Source: Gemmatimonadales bacterium (GTDB taxonomy: Bacteria > Gemmatimonadota > Gemmatimonadetes > Gemmatimonadales > GWC2-71-9). Taken from it: DNA of 55,118 bases. Positions 17,788 to 26,470 of this stretch are shown here, one piece after another. Where the stretch lies: assembly GCA_011772755.1 (NCBI GenBank), contig WVYX01000295.1:1096-56213 (forward strand), in the 5' to 3' direction. Positions within the stretch are counted from its first letter, which is position 1; the number at the start of each line of letters is the position of its first letter. The position numbers and the translations under genes are program-made. The notes under the pieces were generated by a model. It saw only the letters and a list, made by a program, of their open reading frames with translations. It was not told the origin of the DNA and did not search any database.

Positions 17788-18930
17788 ATGACAGCAGCTG
17801 AACAGAGTGGTGGTCGCTCAATCAATCTCCGGGAGCTGCTCCAGGAGATGATCGAACGGGAAGCGTCGGACTTGCACATCACGGCGGGCGAGCGTCCCAA
17901 GCTCCGGGTTGACGGCGACATCACCAACTCGAAGGTCGATCATCAGCTCACCCCCAAGGAGACGCTGCAGATCGCGTATTCCGTGCTCACCGAGAATCAG
18001 AAGAAGCGATTCGAGAACGAGGACGAGCTGGATTTCTCCTTTGGGATTCAGAACTTGGCACGGTTTCGCGGCAACTGCTTCAAGCAGCGGGGCTGTGTGT
18101 CCCTGGTCATCCGGCAAATTCCGTTCAGCGTGAAGACATTCGACGACCTCGGGTTGCCGCCCGTGATGAGGAAGTTGGCGGAGCGGCCCCGGGGGCTGGT
18201 GCTGGTGACCGGACCGACGGGCTCGGGCAAGTCCACGACCCTGGCGGCCATGATCGACAAGATCAACAAGGAACGAAAGGCCCACATCATCACCATCGAG
18301 GATCCGATCGAGTTCATCCACCGTCACCAGAGGTGCATCGTCAATCAGCGGGAAGTGGGCACGGACACGAAGTCGTTTGCCAACGCCCTCAAGTACGCCC
18401 TGCGGCAGGATCCCGATATCGTGCTCATTGGCGAGATGCGTGACCTGGAGACCATCGCCGCCGCGCTGACCATTGCGGAGACGGGCCACTTGGCGTTCGC
18501 CACGCTCCACACCAACTCGGCGGCGGAGACGATCAACCGGATCATCGACGTGTTCCCCTCGCACCAGCAGTCGCAGGTGCGGGCTCAGCTAGCATTCGTG
18601 CTGGAAGGCGTGGTCACTCAGCTCTTGCTGCAGAAGGCCACCGGCAGGGGTCGGGTCATGGCCTGTGAGATCATGGTGGCGACGCCGGCGATTCGCGCCC
18701 TCATCCGGGACGACAAGGTGCACCAGATCTACTCCACGATGCAGGCTGGTAAGAAGCACGGAATGCAAACGCTGATCGACTCGCTGTATCAGCTCTATAT
18801 GGCGCGACAGGTCTCCCTGGAGGAGTGCCTTCGGGTAGTTCCCGATCAGAACGACTTCCTGCGCGCCATCGGCGAGCCGGTGGCTGAGGAGGAACGGACA
18901 GGCGCCAGAGCGATGGCAGGCCGGCGATAA
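17788..18930 (+). CDS. pilT: Type IV pilus retraction ATPase PilT
   Basis: 380 residues, normal for PilT. ASDLHITAGERPKLRVDGDI lies near the start (about 26-45). Walker A GPTGSGKS is at 142-149, Walker B DIVLIGEMRD near 210-219, and the His box GHLAFATLHTNSAAETINRI follows near 233-252. The C-terminal AIRALIRDDKVHQIYSTMQ is the AIRNLIRE-type retraction signature of PilT, and no zinc tetracysteine is present. It drives pilus depolymerisation for twitching and DNA uptake. It lies between pilB and pilC, the same order as in Myxococcus; no pilU paralogue is in the window. Confidence 0.95.
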   Translation: MTAAEQSGGRSINLRELLQEMIEREASDLHITAGERPKLRVDGDITNSKVDHQLTPKETLQIAYSVLTENQKKRFENEDELDFSFGIQNLARFRGNCFKQRGCVSLVIRQIPFSVKTFDDLGLPPVMRKLAERPRGLVLVTGPTGSGKSTTLAAMIDKINKERKAHIITIEDPIEFIHRHQRCIVNQREVGTDTKSFANALKYALRQDPDIVLIGEMRDLETIAAALTIAETGHLAFATLHTNSAAETINRIIDVFPSHQQSQVRAQLAFVLEGVVTQLLLQKATGRGRVMACEIMVATPAIRALIRDDKVHQIYSTMQAGKKHGMQTLIDSLYQLYMARQVSLEECLRVVPDQNDFLRAIGEPVAEEERTGARAMAGRR

Positions 18931-18948
18931 CCTACGCGGAGAACACCC

Positions 18949-20139
18949 ATGCCAGTCTACGAGTACACTGCCCGCACTGCTACCGGTGACGAAACCAAAG
19001 GCACGGTGGATCTGCCCTCGGTCGATGCGGTCCGTGAGCACCTACGGAAGAATCGGCTCATGGTCATCCGCGTCCGCGAGCAGCAGAAGAGGAAGCGCGG
19101 CGGACGGATCCCTACGCGGGACGTGGTGGTCTTCACACGGCAGTTCGCCACCATGATCAACTCGGGGCTCCCGCTGGTCCAGGCTCTCGACATCCTCGCC
19201 CAGCAGACGGAAAACAAGGCCCTGGCTGACGTGACGCGCCAGGTGGTATACGACGTCGAGAGCGGGAATACCCTCGCCGACGCCCTGGACAAGCACAAGA
19301 ACGCGTTCAGCCAGCTCTACGTTAACATGGTCGCGGCCGGTGAGGCGGGGGGTATTCTCGATACGATCCTGCTGCGCCTGGCAACCTTCCTCGAGAAGAA
19401 CGACGCCATTGTCCGGAAGGTGAAGGGCGCCATGATCTATCCGGCTGTGATCTTCTCGGTTGCCGGCATTGCCGTGGTCGTCCTGTTGATCTTCGTGATC
19501 CCGACCTTCGAGAGCATGTTCGCCTCGGTGAACCTGCAGCTGCCGTTGCCCACGCGAGTGGTGATCGCGTTGAGCGAAATTCTGCAGGGGTACTGGTGGG
19601 CAATCATCGGCGGCGCCGTCGGTGGGTTCTTCATCGTGAGGCAGTACTACGCGACCGACGGCGGCAAGCTGGTGATCGACCGGGCCTTGCTGAAGATGCC
19701 CGTGCTAGGCGACTTGCTGCGGAAATCGGCCGTCTCGCGGTTCACCCGGACGCTGGGGACGCTGCTGTCGTCAGGTGTGTCGATTCTCGAGGGCCTCGAG
19801 ATCACGGCGCGCACGGCGGGCAACCGAGTGATCCACGACGCGGTGATGCGGTCCCGGGGGTCGATTGCCGGTGGTGAGACGATCGCCCAACCCCTTGAGA
19901 AGTCCGGCGTCTTTCCGCCCATGGTGACGTCGATGATCGCGGTCGGTGAGGCAACCGGCGGCCTGGACGAAATGCTGGCCAAGATCGCCGACTTTTATGA
20001 CGATGAGGTCGACACGGCGGTCAGCGCCCTCCTGTCCCTGATGGAACCGGTCATGATCGTGGTCCTCGGCGTCGTCGTCGGTGGGATGATCGTCGCCATG
20101 TACCTGCCGATCTTCGACATGATCAACGCCGTACAGTGA
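18949..20139 (+). CDS. pilC: Type IV pilus inner-membrane platform protein PilC
   Basis: 396 residues with two T2SSF domains (about 60-190 and 265-390). It starts with the usual MPVYEYTARTATGDETKG cytoplasmic strand. Hydrophobic segments lie near 163-187 (YPAVIFSVAGIAVVVLLIFV), 210-228 and 366-390, the last ending in the classic YLPIFDMINAV tail. Each domain holds a MVAAGEAGG or MIAVGEATGGLDEML motif. PilC is turned by PilB/PilT to load or unload pilins. The gene ends the pilB-pilT-pilC operon; the region after it leads to cspA without an obvious terminator. Confidence 0.95.
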   Translation: MPVYEYTARTATGDETKGTVDLPSVDAVREHLRKNRLMVIRVREQQKRKRGGRIPTRDVVVFTRQFATMINSGLPLVQALDILAQQTENKALADVTRQVVYDVESGNTLADALDKHKNAFSQLYVNMVAAGEAGGILDTILLRLATFLEKNDAIVRKVKGAMIYPAVIFSVAGIAVVVLLIFVIPTFESMFASVNLQLPLPTRVVIALSEILQGYWWAIIGGAVGGFFIVRQYYATDGGKLVIDRALLKMPVLGDLLRKSAVSRFTRTLGTLLSSGVSILEGLEITARTAGNRVIHDAVMRSRGSIAGGETIAQPLEKSGVFPPMVTSMIAVGEATGGLDEMLAKIADFYDDEVDTAVSALLSLMEPVMIVVLGVVVGGMIVAMYLPIFDMINAVQ

Positions 20140-20228
20140 CGGCATGAACGCACGAGGGGCGCGACGGTAGTCGGCTGGTTTGGCGCCAGACGTCGCCGAT
20201 ACATCAGCACCACGCAAGGAGTATGGGA

Positions 20229-20441
20229 ATGCGCACCACTGGAAAAGTGAAGTGGTTCAACGACAGCAAGGGGTATGGCTTCATCACGCCGGATGACGGC
20301 GTAAAGGACTGTTTCGTCCACTATTCCGCAATTGCCGAAGAGGGATTCAAGTCGCTGCGGGAAGGCGAGCGGGTCGAATTCGACATCGTGGAGGGCGAGA
20401 AGGGTCCTGCGGCGCAGAACGTGACCAAAGTGGCCGAATAG
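20229..20441 (+). CDS. Cold-shock domain protein (CspA family)
   Basis: 70 residues, one cold-shock OB-fold. RNP1 (KGYGFITP) and RNP2 (CFVHYSAI) are visible, with the ending [11 protein letters not shown] typical of the family. The start is decided by AAGGAG at 20216-20221: ATG 20229 is 7 bases away, whereas the earlier ATG 20223 leaves only 1 base. These small proteins bind single-stranded RNA and act as RNA chaperones or transcription antiterminators. It is followed by a strong terminator. Its place between pilC and pap has no obvious link to pili. Confidence 0.93.
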   Translation: MRTTGKVKWFNDSKGYGFITPDDGVKDCFVHYSAIAEEGFKSLREGERVEFDIVEGEKGPAAQNVTKVAE

Positions 20442-20469
20442 ACCGCCCCGCGCCGATGGGTGCGGGCAG

Positions 20470-20512
20470 GGCGGGGCCGCCCGGCTAGGAACCGGGCGAG
20501 CCCCGCCTGTTT
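20470..20512 (+). terminator. Rho-independent terminator after cspA
   Basis: A stem of about 15 bp, GGCGGGGC-CGCCCGG (20470-20484) with CCGGGCG-A-GCCCCGCC (20492-20507), one bulged A and a 7-base loop, followed by TGTTT. It lies 28 bases after the cspA stop. Confidence 0.75.
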
Positions 20513-20662
20513 CCGTGTGCTTGGAAGCGGCGGTCCGGCGCCTGGTGCACCAGGCCTCTGGCATTGTCGCCGGTCCGAGGGCAACATCAGGGTCCTGAAC
20601 CTCTGGAGCGGGGAGGCCGACCCTCAGGCCGCCTTCAGGAAGTGCTGAAGAAGGGTGGGGTG

Positions 20663-22156
20663 ATGTTCGAGACGGCAGAAGTTGGCAACAAGGTCGACAA
20701 GGCCACCTACAAGCAGGAAGTGCCCGGAGTTCGTGCCGAGCTGCTGGACGTCCAGCGCGAAGTCGCGGCCTCGGACCTGGCTCCGGTGATCCACATGGGT
20801 GGTGTCGAAGGGCCGGGCAAGGGCGAAGTCGTGAATCTCCTCCTGGCGTGGATGGATGCCCGTGGAATCGAAGCCCACGCCCTGTGGGACATCACCGACG
20901 AAGAGCGAGAGCGGCCGCGGTTCTGGAGATTCTGGCGAGTCCTGCCTCCTCGCGGCCAGACGGCGATCCTGCTGGGGTCCTGGTACACCGACCCCATCAT
21001 CGATCGGGTGTACGGTCGGATCGATGATTTCACCCTCGAGCGGGAAATGCGGCGCATCCGGGATTTCGAGCGCATGCTCCACCAGGAGGGCGTTCCCGTC
21101 GTCAAGTTCTGGCTTCACCTGGCCAGGGCGGTTCAGAAGAAACAGCTCAAGAAGCTCGCGGCCAATCCCAAGAAGTGGTGGCTCGTGAGTGACCAGGCGG
21201 TGAGGTTCTTCAAACGGTACCAGGAATTCCGTCAGGTCTCGGAGACCGCCCTCCGTCTCACCAGCACCGGCGCGGCTCCGTGGCACATCATCGAGGCGGC
21301 AGACTGGCGCTACCGCAATCTCGCCGTTACCACGACCCTGCTCCAAGCCCTGCGGGACGCCCTGGATGAGGCCGGGGCACGTCGGGCGAAGCGGAATGCG
21401 GCCAAGCGCAAGCCGGCGCTTCCCAAGCCACGCAAGATCAACGTAATCCAGCAACTCGACCTCAGCCTCGCCCTGGATGATCCCGAGTACGAGGCACAGT
21501 TGCTCAAGTATCAGGGGATGCTGCCTAAGCTGCTCAGGCAGCTCCACGATGTCGGCCGGTCACTGATCTTGGTCTTCGAGGGGCCGGACGCGGGCGGGAA
21601 GGGCGGGACTATCCGAAGGCTCACCGAGGCGATGGATGCCCGGCTCTACCGAGTGATCTCGGTGGCGGCCCCCACCGACGAAGAGGCGGCGCACCCGTAC
21701 CTGTGGCGCTTCTGGCGCCACCTTCCAAGACAGGGACGCGTGACGATCTACGACCGCTCGTGGTACGGGCGTGTGCTGGTGGAGCGCATCGAAGGGTTCG
21801 CGCAGCGGGAGGACTGGCGGCGGGCCTACTCGGAGATCAACGACTTCGAGGCCCAGCTAGCGGATTTCGGCATCATTGTCCTCAAGTTCTGGCTGGCTAT
21901 CGGTGCCGATGAGCAGCTTCAGCGCTTCAAAGACCGCCAGACCACCCCGTACAAGCAGTACAAGCTCACCGAAGAGGACTGGCGCAATCGCCAGAAGTGG
22001 GACGCCTACGAGGCCGCCGCCTGCGACATGATCGAGCGGACCAGTACTGACTACGCACCCTGGGTCCTGGTGGAGGCCAACGACAAGCGCTGGGCCAGGA
22101 TCAAGGTGCTGCGGAGCGTCAGTCAGCGGCTCAAGCAGGAGCTGCGCTCCTCCTAG
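20663..22156 (+). CDS. pap: Polyphosphate:AMP phosphotransferase (two-domain PPK2, class II)
   Basis: 497 residues made of two tandem PPK2 domains, the architecture of Pseudomonas/Acinetobacter PAP, which makes ADP from AMP and polyphosphate. The chosen start MFETAEVGNKVDKATYKQEV matches the family N-terminus; the upstream in-frame extension does not. The C-terminal domain (about 255-490) is complete: Walker A EGPDAGGKGG, Walker B/lid DRSWYGRVLVERIEGF, INDFE and KFWLAI. The N-terminal domain keeps GGVEGPGKGE but has GSWYTDPI where DRSWYGR would be, so it is probably not catalytic, as known for this class. It is flanked by cspA (terminated) and a membrane spermidine-synthase-like gene. Confidence 0.9.
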   Translation: MFETAEVGNKVDKATYKQEVPGVRAELLDVQREVAASDLAPVIHMGGVEGPGKGEVVNLLLAWMDARGIEAHALWDITDEERERPRFWRFWRVLPPRGQTAILLGSWYTDPIIDRVYGRIDDFTLEREMRRIRDFERMLHQEGVPVVKFWLHLARAVQKKQLKKLAANPKKWWLVSDQAVRFFKRYQEFRQVSETALRLTSTGAAPWHIIEAADWRYRNLAVTTTLLQALRDALDEAGARRAKRNAAKRKPALPKPRKINVIQQLDLSLALDDPEYEAQLLKYQGMLPKLLRQLHDVGRSLILVFEGPDAGGKGGTIRRLTEAMDARLYRVISVAAPTDEEAAHPYLWRFWRHLPRQGRVTIYDRSWYGRVLVERIEGFAQREDWRRAYSEINDFEAQLADFGIIVLKFWLAIGADEQLQRFKDRQTTPYKQYKLTEEDWRNRQKWDAYEAAACDMIERTSTDYAPWVLVEANDKRWARIKVLRSVSQRLKQELRSS

Positions 22157-22357
22157 CCACCTGCGGTTTCCGCTCGGGCAGCGCGGCCGGGACCCCTTGT
22201 GGCACAACAGGATATCGTGATGGTGCCGGGGGTGCGCCGTGCTGGAGTGTGACGTCCGACACGGTTCCGGGCGCTCGATTGCGGCATCTCAGAGCCCGGC
22301 AGTCGCAGCCGCATGGCCGGCCACGCATGATGGACCCGAACGCCAAGGAGACGGTGC

Positions 22358-24682
22358 GTGTCGACAGAGCCCAGGTTCGGTGCAGCGCAGACTCCGCGAC
22401 GGCTCCAGGTCGTCGTCGCCCTGGCCGTGGTGGGGTGGATGCTGTTCGCCGCTGGATCCTATTGGGGTGATGCGGTCGACTCGTGGGCCGATCTCGTCCT
22501 GGTCGGCAGCCCGGTCGCGCTGGCGCTGCTCATTGGCGTGCTGTCGCGCACCTGGGACCGGTGGTGGCCCGCGCTCAGGGGAGTGCTTGAGGCGCACACG
22601 GTGGCCATCGACGGCACCGCGCTGGCGCGGGTGGGGCCGTCCATCGCGCTCGCGGCTGGCCTGGGCCTGTTTGCGGAGCTTATGATCATCCGGCTCCACG
22701 CGTCCTACTTCCAGCTGTTCGCCTACTTCAAGAACGTGAGCCTGCTGTCATGCTTCCTCGGGCTGGGCATCGGATACACGCTGGGCGCGAGGCGGCCGCT
22801 GACGACCCCGCTCGTGCTCCCGCTCGTGGCGCTGCTGAGCGGTATGCTCTATCTGTTGCGCTACCACCCCGTGGCGGCCCAGCTCCAGACGCCGGTCGCC
22901 GAGCAGGTGGGGCTGGGCATCGACATCGTGCAGACGGTGAGTCGGGCGGTGGCGGTCTACGGGTTCCTCGCCGCCGTCTTCGCGGTGAACTCACTATGCT
23001 TCATACCGCTGGGGCACCTGGCCTCCCGGCTCATGTTGCGGACGGGGAAGCTGGTCTCCTACTCGTGGAACCTCGTCGGGAGCCTGTTGGGCATCCTGCT
23101 GTTCAACCTGCTCTCGTTCCTGTGGGCCCCGCCGGCAGTGTGGTTCCTCGTCGTGACCCTGTTGCTGCTGCCCTTCATGACCGGACGGACCGGCATACTG
23201 GTGCCGACGGCCGCGGCCGGAGTGCTGGTCGTCGCGCTGTTGGGGGTCTCCTTCCGGCCCAATCAGTGGGATGTCTATTCGCCCTACCAGGTGCTCACGC
23301 TGACGGTGGAGGGCAACCGGCCGCCGGAAGTGCGCGTCAACAACGTCTACTACCAGCGGCTCCTGTCGATGAGCCCCGGCTCCCGGGCCGTGTCCGCGCC
23401 CAGCGGGTGGACCAGCCACTACGCGGTCCCGTATCAGTTCAAGCCCGAACCCGAGCGCGTGCTGATTCTCGGCAGCGGGACCGGGAATGACGTGTCGGCG
23501 GCCCTGCGTTTCGGGGCGCGGGAGATCGACGCGGTCGAGATCGATCCCGCCATCTTGCGGTACGGGGAGCTGTTGCATCCCGACGCGCCGTACGCGTCGT
23601 CCAACGTGAACGTCGTCGTCAACGATGCCCGGGCGTTCGTGCGGCGCACCGACAAGGCATATGACCTGATCGTGTACGGCCTGTTGGACTCGCATACGCT
23701 GCTGTCGGGGCAGGGAGGGGTGCGGCTGGATAGCTACGTGTACACGGTCGAGGCCTTCCGGGAGGCCCGGGCACGGCTGCGCGAGGGCGGCCTCATATGC
23801 CTCACGTTCAGCGTCATCAACCCGCAACTCGGCCGCAAGCTGTACCTCATGCTCCAGCAGGCATTCGATGGACAGACACCGCTGGTGTACCGCACGGTGT
23901 ACGATCAAGGCTACACCTTCGTCATCGGTGAGGACGTGGGCGAGCCCGTGACCGCGATCGCCGGCGAGATCGTGCGCCGCAGTTCCATGTTCGAGCAGGA
24001 AGCGATCCGCGCCGACGTGTCGACCGACGACTGGCCGTTCTTCTACATGCCGGTGCGCCGGTATCCGCTGTCCTACCTCGCCATGGTCGGCCTGCTGCTG
24101 GTGCTCTCGCTGGTCATGATCCGCCAGTTTACGCCGGAGGGCCGTGGAGCCTGGTCGGCGCCGTGCTTTTTCCTGGGCGCCGGGTTCATGCTCGTCGAGA
24201 CCAAGGGCATCACGGAACTCGCGCTCGTGTACGGCAGCACGTGGGTCGTCGTGGGAAGCGTCATCGCTGGCATCCTGATCATGGCATTCCTGGCCAACAT
24301 GGTCGTCATCCGCCGCGGCGCGCCGCAGCCGGTGGTAGTGTATGGGCTGCTGGGAGCCTCGCTGCTGCTCGGGAGGTCGCTGGCGACCGCCGACTTGAGC
24401 GCGGCGCCCGCCTGGGCGGCACGCGTGTTTCTCACCGGGCTGCTGACGTTACCGCTGTTCTTCTCGGGGTTCGCGTTCTCCTCCGAGGTCCGCCGAGCCA
24501 AGTCGGTCGCCGTGGCGCTCTCGTCCAACCTGTTCGGCGCGATGCTGGGCGGGTTCCTGGAGTACAACTCCATGTACTTCGGGTTCCGGTCGCTCTACCT
24601 GCTGGCGCTGGCGATGTACGTTCTGGCGTTCGTCAGCTCGGTGGGGCTGCCTGGCATGGCGCGCGCCGGGCGCACGGCGTAG
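22358..24682 (+). CDS. Polytopic membrane protein with a spermidine-synthase-like methyltransferase-fold domain
   Basis: 774 residues. GTG 22358 is supported by AAGGAG at 22345-22350, 7 bases before it. About eight hydrophobic segments (residues 20-300) precede a Rossmann-fold domain with VLILGSGTGNDVSAALRFGA near 370 and AVEIDP near 393, then VVNDARAFVRR and YDLIVYGLLDSHT, the layout of spermidine-synthase-like aminopropyltransferases. About six more helices follow from about 565. Proteins with this membrane-soluble-membrane plan are common but mostly uncharacterised; real spermidine synthase activity cannot be assumed. It lies between pap and pilS with about 100-base gaps, so it may be an independent gene. 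Confidence 0.75.
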   Translation: MSTEPRFGAAQTPRRLQVVVALAVVGWMLFAAGSYWGDAVDSWADLVLVGSPVALALLIGVLSRTWDRWWPALRGVLEAHTVAIDGTALARVGPSIALAAGLGLFAELMIIRLHASYFQLFAYFKNVSLLSCFLGLGIGYTLGARRPLTTPLVLPLVALLSGMLYLLRYHPVAAQLQTPVAEQVGLGIDIVQTVSRAVAVYGFLAAVFAVNSLCFIPLGHLASRLMLRTGKLVSYSWNLVGSLLGILLFNLLSFLWAPPAVWFLVVTLLLLPFMTGRTGILVPTAAAGVLVVALLGVSFRPNQWDVYSPYQVLTLTVEGNRPPEVRVNNVYYQRLLSMSPGSRAVSAPSGWTSHYAVPYQFKPEPERVLILGSGTGNDVSAALRFGAREIDAVEIDPAILRYGELLHPDAPYASSNVNVVVNDARAFVRRTDKAYDLIVYGLLDSHTLLSGQGGVRLDSYVYTVEAFREARARLREGGLICLTFSVINPQLGRKLYLMLQQAFDGQTPLVYRTVYDQGYTFVIGEDVGEPVTAIAGEIVRRSSMFEQEAIRADVSTDDWPFFYMPVRRYPLSYLAMVGLLLVLSLVMIRQFTPEGRGAWSAPCFFLGAGFMLVETKGITELALVYGSTWVVVGSVIAGILIMAFLANMVVIRRGAPQPVVVYGLLGASLLLGRSLATADLSAAPAWAARVFLTGLLTLPLFFSGFAFSSEVRRAKSVAVALSSNLFGAMLGGFLEYNSMYFGFRSLYLLALAMYVLAFVSSVGLPGMARAGRTA

Positions 24683-24748
24683 CCCTCCGCCTCTGGCCCG
24701 TGTGCGAAACCGGCGCCGCTGCTGGAGGGCTGATGGCTCAATCAGGTA

Positions 24749-24777
24749 TTGCATTTTGCCATAGTCGGCCGGATACT
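24749..24777 (+). promoter_or_regulatory. Weak candidate promoter before pilS
   Basis: TTGCAT (24749-24754, 3/6) and GATACT (24772-24777, 4/6) with a 17-base spacer. If used, transcription would start almost at the pilS ATG, giving a leaderless or near-leaderless mRNA. The match is modest and could be chance. Confidence 0.25.
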
Positions 24778-24784
24778 TGAACCC

Positions 24785-26470
24785 ATGCGTTCGGTAGGTG
24801 GCGGGTCCGGCCCCGGTCAGGGGGGGCGGGGAGCAGCCGGCGCTATCCCAGGGGCCCGAGGCGTCCTCAGGTGGGTCTACACTGGCCGGGTGACGGTTGC
24901 CATGGTGCTGTTCGCCGCCGCGGCCTTGCGCTTCAGGGACGTCTCCGCCGAGACGATCCTGCTCCTCGCCGTGGCGGCGATAGCCAGCGTCATTGCCACC
25001 TCCTTGTCGGTCTGGTACACCCACATCCGCGGTGTCGAGCCGGGGATGACCTTCCTCTACGCCCAGGCGGTCTTCGACCTCGCGCTGGTGACCACCGTGG
25101 TCCATGTCACCGAGGGGCCGGCCAGCCAGTTTCCCGCTCTGTACATCCTGGTCATTGCGGTCAGCGCGGTGATGATGCCGCTGGCATCAAGTTTGCTGAT
25201 CACCAGTCTGGCGAGTTTGGTCTACCTGGCCGACATCGTCTTTGGGCACCCGGGCCAGATGTCGGTCGTGGTAGGGCTGCAGATCGCCGTGTTCGTGGCC
25301 GTATTCGCTGCCACCGGGATCATCGGGAGTCGGGTGCGTGTGATGAGCGCTGAGCGGGACGTGCTACAGGAGGAGGTACGGCGCCTCAAGCTCGAGGCCA
25401 GTGACATCCTGCGGAATATCCGCAGTGGGATCGTGACGGTGGACAGTGATGGGACCGTTCTCTATGCCAATCCTGCTGCCCAGGAGTTGCTCGGTTTGTT
25501 CGATGTCGACATCGTGGGGCGCCGGCTCTCGGACCTCGTGAGTGATCGTGCGCCGGAGCTCCTGCAGGCGATCGAGACGACCCAGGCGGGTCGGCAGCGG
25601 ACCTTCCGGGCCGAGGGGGAGGTCAACGTCGGTGGGCGGTCATTCCCCGTCGGTGTCACCACCACGAGCATCGACATGGACAGCACGGTGCCTCCTTCGG
25701 TCACCGCCATCTTCACCGACATCTCGGATCAGAAGCGAGTCGAGGAATTGCGCTTGCGGGCCGAGCGGCTCGAGGCTGTCGCGGAGCTGTCCGCGTCGCT
25801 GGCGCACGAGATCAAGAATCCCCTTGCCTCTATCCGCTCCTCCATCGAGCAGCTGTCTCGATCGGCCCGGGCCGATGCAGATGAACGGTTCCTCAGCCAG
25901 CTGGTGGTTCGGGAGAGCGATCGGTTGAGCCGGCTCCTGACTGAGTTTCTCGATTTCTCACGGGTTCGGGTGACCAACACCCGGTCTCTGGATCTTGGCG
26001 GCGTGGTGGAGGCCGCCATCGAAGTAGTCAGAGAACATCCGGATTGCCCCGAGGACGCGGTCATCGAGGTGGCGCGGCGGCCGGCGCCGATCGACGGAGA
26101 CGAGGACCTGCTGCACCGCGTCGTTGTCAACTTGATACTCAACGCTGTCCAGGCACCCGCGCAGTCGCCCCGGGTGAGGGTGGAAGTGCGCGAAGCTGAG
26201 GGCCGAGAACTGCCTGCGGGCGTGACGCTTCGCAGCGCCGTCCTGCTTCGGGTTGCTGACAACGGTCCCGGGATTCCGCCGGAGCTAAAGGAGCGGGTGT
26301 TTGAGCCCTTCGTTACCGGCCGGGCAGGCGGATCGGGTCTCGGTCTCGCCATTGTCCAGCGGGCGGTGCAGGCCCACCGGGGCGTCATCCTGGTGGAGTC
26401 GGCCCCGGGAGAAGGCTCGGTGTTCAACGTGCTGTTGCCTGCCAGCGGGACGACGGAGGTCGCTGCGTGA
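24785..26470 (+). CDS. pilS: PilS-like membrane sensor histidine kinase
   Basis: 561 residues from ATG 24785 (a TTG at 24749 would add 12 residues). Six hydrophobic segments (about 30-185) as in PilS are followed by a short coiled segment (187-208), a PAS domain (about 207-320, ILRNIRSGIVTVDSDGTVLY), HisKA with phospho-acceptor H341 in SLAHEIKNPLASI, and HATPase_c (NLILNAVQAP, DNGPGIPPE, GGSGLGLAIV). PilS phosphorylates or dephosphorylates PilR to adjust pilin transcription, in Pseudomonas by sensing PilA in the membrane. It overlaps pilR by one base. The PilS rather than generic NtrB assignment rests on the six-helix sensor, the pilR partner and the pilus context. Confidence 0.88.
   Translation: MRSVGGGSGPGQGGRGAAGAIPGARGVLRWVYTGRVTVAMVLFAAAALRFRDVSAETILLLAVAAIASVIATSLSVWYTHIRGVEPGMTFLYAQAVFDLALVTTVVHVTEGPASQFPALYILVIAVSAVMMPLASSLLITSLASLVYLADIVFGHPGQMSVVVGLQIAVFVAVFAATGIIGSRVRVMSAERDVLQEEVRRLKLEASDILRNIRSGIVTVDSDGTVLYANPAAQELLGLFDVDIVGRRLSDLVSDRAPELLQAIETTQAGRQRTFRAEGEVNVGGRSFPVGVTTTSIDMDSTVPPSVTAIFTDISDQKRVEELRLRAERLEAVAELSASLAHEIKNPLASIRSSIEQLSRSARADADERFLSQLVVRESDRLSRLLTEFLDFSRVRVTNTRSLDLGGVVEAAIEVVREHPDCPEDAVIEVARRPAPIDGDEDLLHRVVVNLILNAVQAPAQSPRVRVEVREAEGRELPAGVTLRSAVLLRVADNGPGIPPELKERVFEPFVTGRAGGSGLGLAIVQRAVQAHRGVILVESAPGEGSVFNVLLPASGTTEVAA

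Noticed and set aside
20223-20231. ATG 20223 as the cspA start
   Set aside because: Only one base from the Shine-Dalgarno sequence; ATG 20229 has 7-base spacing and fits the family start.
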